Below the pieces are notes generated by a model, which was not told the origin of the DNA, did no database searches, and saw only the letters and a list, made by a program, of their open reading frames with translations. A stretch of DNA of 9,378 nt from an uncultured Tabrizicola sp. (GTDB lineage: Bacteria; Pseudomonadota; Alphaproteobacteria; Rhodobacterales; Rhodobacteraceae), in the NCBI GenBank assembly GCA_937858255.1, contig CALLZQ010000618.1, positions 1-9,378 of the forward strand, read 5' to 3'. The position numbers and the translations under genes were made by a program. Positions 7,361 to 9,378 of this stretch are shown here, in pieces; position 1 is the first letter of the stretch; each line of letters begins with the position of its first letter.

Positions 7361-7552
7361 GTCCGCCTCGCCTCATTCGCGAATCCTTTCTGCACCGGCC
7401 AGGGTTAACAGCAGGTGAATCAAATCTGGCCTGACCGAAACATTGTCATTTGGCCTTATCTGGCAGTTGAAGCGGAACGCCAATTTTGATCAAATGCGCG
7501 CATTCGCCCACCGCGGAAATTTCGCGCCGCACGGGGTCAAGGGAGCCAGATC
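7361..7552. promoter_or_regulatory. Divergent dprA/gabT intergenic region with palindrome cluster
   Basis: This 192-bp gap must hold the promoters for dprA (minus) and gabT (plus). It contains a perfect palindrome ATTCGCGAAT at 7375-7384, about 15 bases from the dprA start. TTTGATCAAA at 7485-7494 and ATGCGCGCAT at 7494-7503 share one base. An imperfect inverted repeat CGCG(G)AAATTTCGCG lies at 7512-7526. GAATC at 7381-7385 and 7417-7421 fits the GANTC methylation target of alphaproteobacterial CcrM. No known operator is matched with confidence; the TTGAT half-site lacks the FnrL-type TTGAT-N4-ATCAA spacing. Confidence 0.5.
7467..7495 (+). promoter_or_regulatory. Candidate promoter for gabT
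   Basis: TTGAAG (7467-7472) and TCAAAT (7490-7495) are separated by 17 bases, and each matches four of six sigma70 consensus bases. This would put the transcript start roughly 50 bases before the gabT ATG. The -10 box overlaps the TTTGATCAAA palindrome, so a protein bound there could block transcription. This is a pattern match only. Confidence 0.3.
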
Positions 7553-8827
7553 ATGAAGAATGCCGACGTCGCCATCCGCCGTAACGAAGCCATCTCGCGC
7601 GGGGTCGGGATGATGACCCAGATTTATGCCGACCGTGCGCTGAATGCCGAGGTCTGGGATATCGAGGGCAACCGCTATATCGACTTTGCCGCCGGGATCG
7701 CGGTGGTGAACACCGGCCATTGCCACCCCAAGGTGATGGCGGCGGTCGAGGCGCAGATGAAGAAATTCACCCATACCTGCCATCAGGTCATGCCTTATGA
7801 GCCCTATATCCGTCTGGCCGAGCGTCTGAACGCTGCCGTTCCGGGCGACTTTGCCAAGAAGACGATCTTTGTGACGACGGGTGCCGAGGCCTGCGAGAAC
7901 GCCATCAAGATCGCCCGTGTGGCCACGGGGCGCGATGCGGTCATCGCCTTTGGCGGCGGCTTTCATGGCCGGACCTTCATGGGCATGGCGCTGACCGGCA
8001 AGGTCGAGCCCTACAAAAAAGGCTTTGGCAGCATGATGCCGGGGATTTTCCACGTCCCCTTCCCGATGGATGTGCATGGGATCTCGACCAAGGACGCGAT
8101 GGCGGGCATTGAAAAGCTGTTCAAGGCCGATCTGGACCCGGCGCGTGTGGCCGCCATCATCTTTGAACCGGTGCAGGGTGAGGGCGGCTTCTACCCCGCC
8201 CCGGCGGAACTGGTGAAGGCGATCCGCGCGCTCTGCGACAAGCATGGGATCGTGATGATCGCCGACGAGGTCCAGACCGGCTTTGCCCGCACCGGCAACC
8301 TGTTTGCAATGGACGGCTATGACGTCGCCGCCGATCTGACCACCATGGCCAAGGGTCTGGCGGGCGGCCTGCCGCTGGCGGCTGTCACCGGCAAGGCCGA
8401 ACTGATGGATGCGGCCAATCCGGGCGGTCTGGGCGGCACCTATGCCGGCAACCCGCTGGGCATCGCCGCCGCCCATGCGGTGATGGATGTGATCGAGGAA
8501 GAGCAGCTTTGCGCCCGAGCCAATGAACTGGGCAGCCGGCTGAAGCAAAAGCTCGAATCGCTGCGCGCCACCACACCCGAGATCAGCGACATTCGCGGCC
8601 CCGGATTCATGGTGGCGGTGGAATTCGCCAATCCCTCGACCAAGGAACCCGATGCGGGCTTTACCGGCCGGGTGCGGGCCGAGGCGCAAAAGCGCGGGCT
8701 GATTCTGCTGACCTGCGGCGTCTACGGCAATGTGGTCCGCTTCCTTGCGCCGATCACCATCCCGGATGCGCATTTCGCCGAGGCGATGGAGATCCTTGAG
8801 GCCTCGGTGGCGGCAGCTCGCGCATAA
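7553..8827 (+). CDS. gabT: 4-aminobutyrate aminotransferase (class III, PLP-dependent)
   Basis: The product is a 424-residue fold-type I, class III aminotransferase that moves the amino group of 4-aminobutyrate (or a related omega-amino acid) to 2-oxoglutarate, giving succinate semialdehyde and glutamate. It parallels E. coli GabT with an offset of one residue: R140 in FHGRT (R141), E210 in QGEGG (E211), D238 and Q241 in ADEVQTG (D239, Q242), and PLP lysine K267 in TMAKGLAGG (K268). The cofactor phosphate loop TTGAEACEN (108-116) and GGTYAGNPL (294-302) are intact. The start is ATG at 7553 with GGGAG at 7541-7545. No succinate-semialdehyde dehydrogenase gene follows, and a terminator closes it as a single-gene unit. 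Close relatives act on beta-alanine, putrescine or 5-aminovalerate, so the substrate is likely but not proven. Confidence 0.92.
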   Translation: MKNADVAIRRNEAISRGVGMMTQIYADRALNAEVWDIEGNRYIDFAAGIAVVNTGHCHPKVMAAVEAQMKKFTHTCHQVMPYEPYIRLAERLNAAVPGDFAKKTIFVTTGAEACENAIKIARVATGRDAVIAFGGGFHGRTFMGMALTGKVEPYKKGFGSMMPGIFHVPFPMDVHGISTKDAMAGIEKLFKADLDPARVAAIIFEPVQGEGGFYPAPAELVKAIRALCDKHGIVMIADEVQTGFARTGNLFAMDGYDVAADLTTMAKGLAGGLPLAAVTGKAELMDAANPGGLGGTYAGNPLGIAAAHAVMDVIEEEQLCARANELGSRLKQKLESLRATTPEISDIRGPGFMVAVEFANPSTKEPDAGFTGRVRAEAQKRGLILLTCGVYGNVVRFLAPITIPDAHFAEAMEILEASVAAARA

Positions 8828-8853
8828 GCACCCGAGGCATCGGCAAGCAACCG

Positions 8854-8884
8854 CGCGCCCGGCCCCCGGCCCGGGCGCGTTTTT
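8854..8884 (+). terminator. Intrinsic terminator of gabT
   Basis: A perfect 9-bp GC stem pairs CGCGCCCGG (8854-8862) with CCGGGCGCG (8871-8879) around an 8-base loop. It is followed at once by TTTTT (8880-8884) and another T-rich stretch. It lies 26 bases after the gabT stop, so gabT and the downstream lipoprotein gene are probably separate transcripts. Confidence 0.9.
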
Positions 8885-8963
8885 CATTTTCCTCTGGAAC
8901 CCATGGCCGGGCGCGGCGTTGTCTGCATGAAGAATGATCACAGACCAACCCGGAGACCCCGAG

Positions 8964-9378
8964 ATGAAAGCCAAACTTGCCCTGATCGCCCTGATCGCCC
9001 TGCCGCTCGCCGCCTGCCAGACCGCCGATCAGAATGCCGCCGCTGGCGCGCTCGCCGGTGCCGCTGTCGGCGCCGCGGTCTCGTCCGACTCGGACCGTAC
9101 CCAGGGCGCGCTGATCGGCGCCGCGGTCGGCGTGGCGTTCTCGCCCGACGCGGTGCTCCTGCGGGCCCACGAGCTCGCCGCGCAGCCGCAGTGGCGCGAT
9201 GCCGTGGTGACCCGCTTCGAGCTCGACCAACGCTGGCTCGACGCCTTCGCGGTGCTGCGCACGCGGCTGGGGCTCACGCCGTTCGCGGTCGAGTGCAGCT
9301 GCGGTGCCTGCGGTGCGCGCCACGTGGCCGTGCTGGGCTACGGCGGAGGCCAGCCACGCTTCCAGTACCGGCTGCACT
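8964..9378 (+). CDS. Small glycine-zipper lipoprotein, frame continuing into unrelated-looking sequence (3' open)
   Basis: ATG at 8964 has GGAG 8 bases upstream. The first 18 residues are a bacterial lipoprotein signal (MKAKLALIAL, then lipobox LPLAAC) with C18 the predicted lipidated cysteine. Residues 19-57 are small-residue-rich with GALAGAAVGAAV and GALIGAAVGVA segments, the pattern of glycine-zipper outer-membrane lipoproteins of Rhodobacteraceae. Such proteins usually end soon after the second zipper. Here the frame instead runs on through residues 58-138 to the window edge with no stop, into tryptophan-, arginine- and cysteine-containing sequence that does not look like the same protein. 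The start and lipoprotein part are well supported. The downstream part is either a genuine fusion or, more likely, a join to foreign sequence. Function of the lipoprotein is unknown. Confidence 0.7.
   Translation, partial: MKAKLALIALIALPLAACQTADQNAAAGALAGAAVGAAVSSDSDRTQGALIGAAVGVAFSPDAVLLRAHELAAQPQWRDAVVTRFELDQRWLDAFAVLRTRLGLTPFAVECSCGACGARHVAVLGYGGGQPRFQYRLH
9131..9378 (+). other. GC-richer coding segment of unknown origin, probably misjoined
   Basis: From about 9131 to the end the sequence is roughly 74% G+C by hand count, above the neighbouring genes, and CTC leucine and CAC histidine codons become frequent. The plus frame in phase with the lipoprotein shows the strongest codon bias, with nearly every third position G or C, so it looks like real coding sequence rather than noise. 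It includes LTPFAVECSCGACGARHV, with cysteines in a C-x-C-x2-C arrangement (residues 111, 113, 116 of the combined frame). I do not recognise the family. A long opposite-strand frame here is best read as a by-product of the GC bias. Confidence 0.5.

Noticed and set aside
7484..7503. FnrL/Crp-type binding site upstream of gabT
   Set aside because: TTGAT is present, but there is no ATCAA half-site at the required four-base spacing.
8927..8963. ATG at 8927 as an upstream start or leader peptide before the lipoprotein
   Set aside because: It is out of frame with the lipoprotein, lacks a good ribosome binding site, and its product is Arg/Pro-rich shadow sequence.
7490..8974. Minus-strand open frame (494 codons) opposite gabT
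   Set aside because: It is antisense to a fully motif-supported aminotransferase and runs through its terminator; His/Gly/Arg-rich composition is typical of a shadow frame.
8754..9377. Minus-strand open frame over the lipoprotein and terminal segment
   Set aside because: The plus-strand signal peptide, lipobox and ribosome binding site, together with plus-frame codon bias, explain this region better.
1..9378. CRISPR array, insertion sequence, integrase or defence genes
   Set aside because: No regular spaced repeats, transposase motifs or terminal inverted repeats were found anywhere in the window.

Overview
The window looks like chromosomal DNA of a Rhodobacteraceae alphaproteobacterium, close to Paracoccus or Rhodobacter. 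This is inferred from GC-rich coding sequence with strong third-position G/C bias, from the protein families present, and from an intergenic hairpin element of a type I associate with that family. No database search was possible.

Layout. (1) Positions 1-3301, plus strand: the 3' part of choX (choline-binding periplasmic protein), then choW (permease), choV (ATPase) and an AhpD-like peroxidase-related gene. The last three overlap by 4 bp at each ATGA junction, so they read as one translationally coupled operon. A pair of strong hairpins sits in the only real gap, between choX and choW. (2) Positions 3302-3424: a convergent intergenic region with a strong stem-loop. (3) Positions 3425-7360, minus strand: dprA followed by topA. 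topA carries two compensating frameshifts near its 3' end, one of them at a run of seven G on the coding strand, and a sigma70-like candidate promoter precedes it. (4) Positions 7361-7552: a divergent intergenic region with several short palindromes. (5) Positions 7553-8827, plus strand: gabT, followed by a textbook intrinsic terminator. (6) Positions 8964-9378, plus strand: the start of a small glycine-zipper lipoprotein whose frame continues into about 245 bp of unrelated-looking, more GC-rich coding sequence running off the window.

How the genes work together. ChoXWV imports choline for glycine betaine synthesis or catabolism. The coupled AhpD-like protein may handle oxidative by-products, which is inference only. 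DprA (DNA uptake and RecA loading) and topoisomerase I (supercoil relaxation) are a common alphaproteobacterial neighbour pair. GabT handles 4-aminobutyrate or related omega-amino acids.

Most of the window is ordinary housekeeping and transport content, and I see no convincing new biological system. The items most worth checking are the double frameshift in topA, the abrupt lipoprotein/unknown junction near 9130 (probably an assembly chimera) and the structured choX-choW intergenic element.
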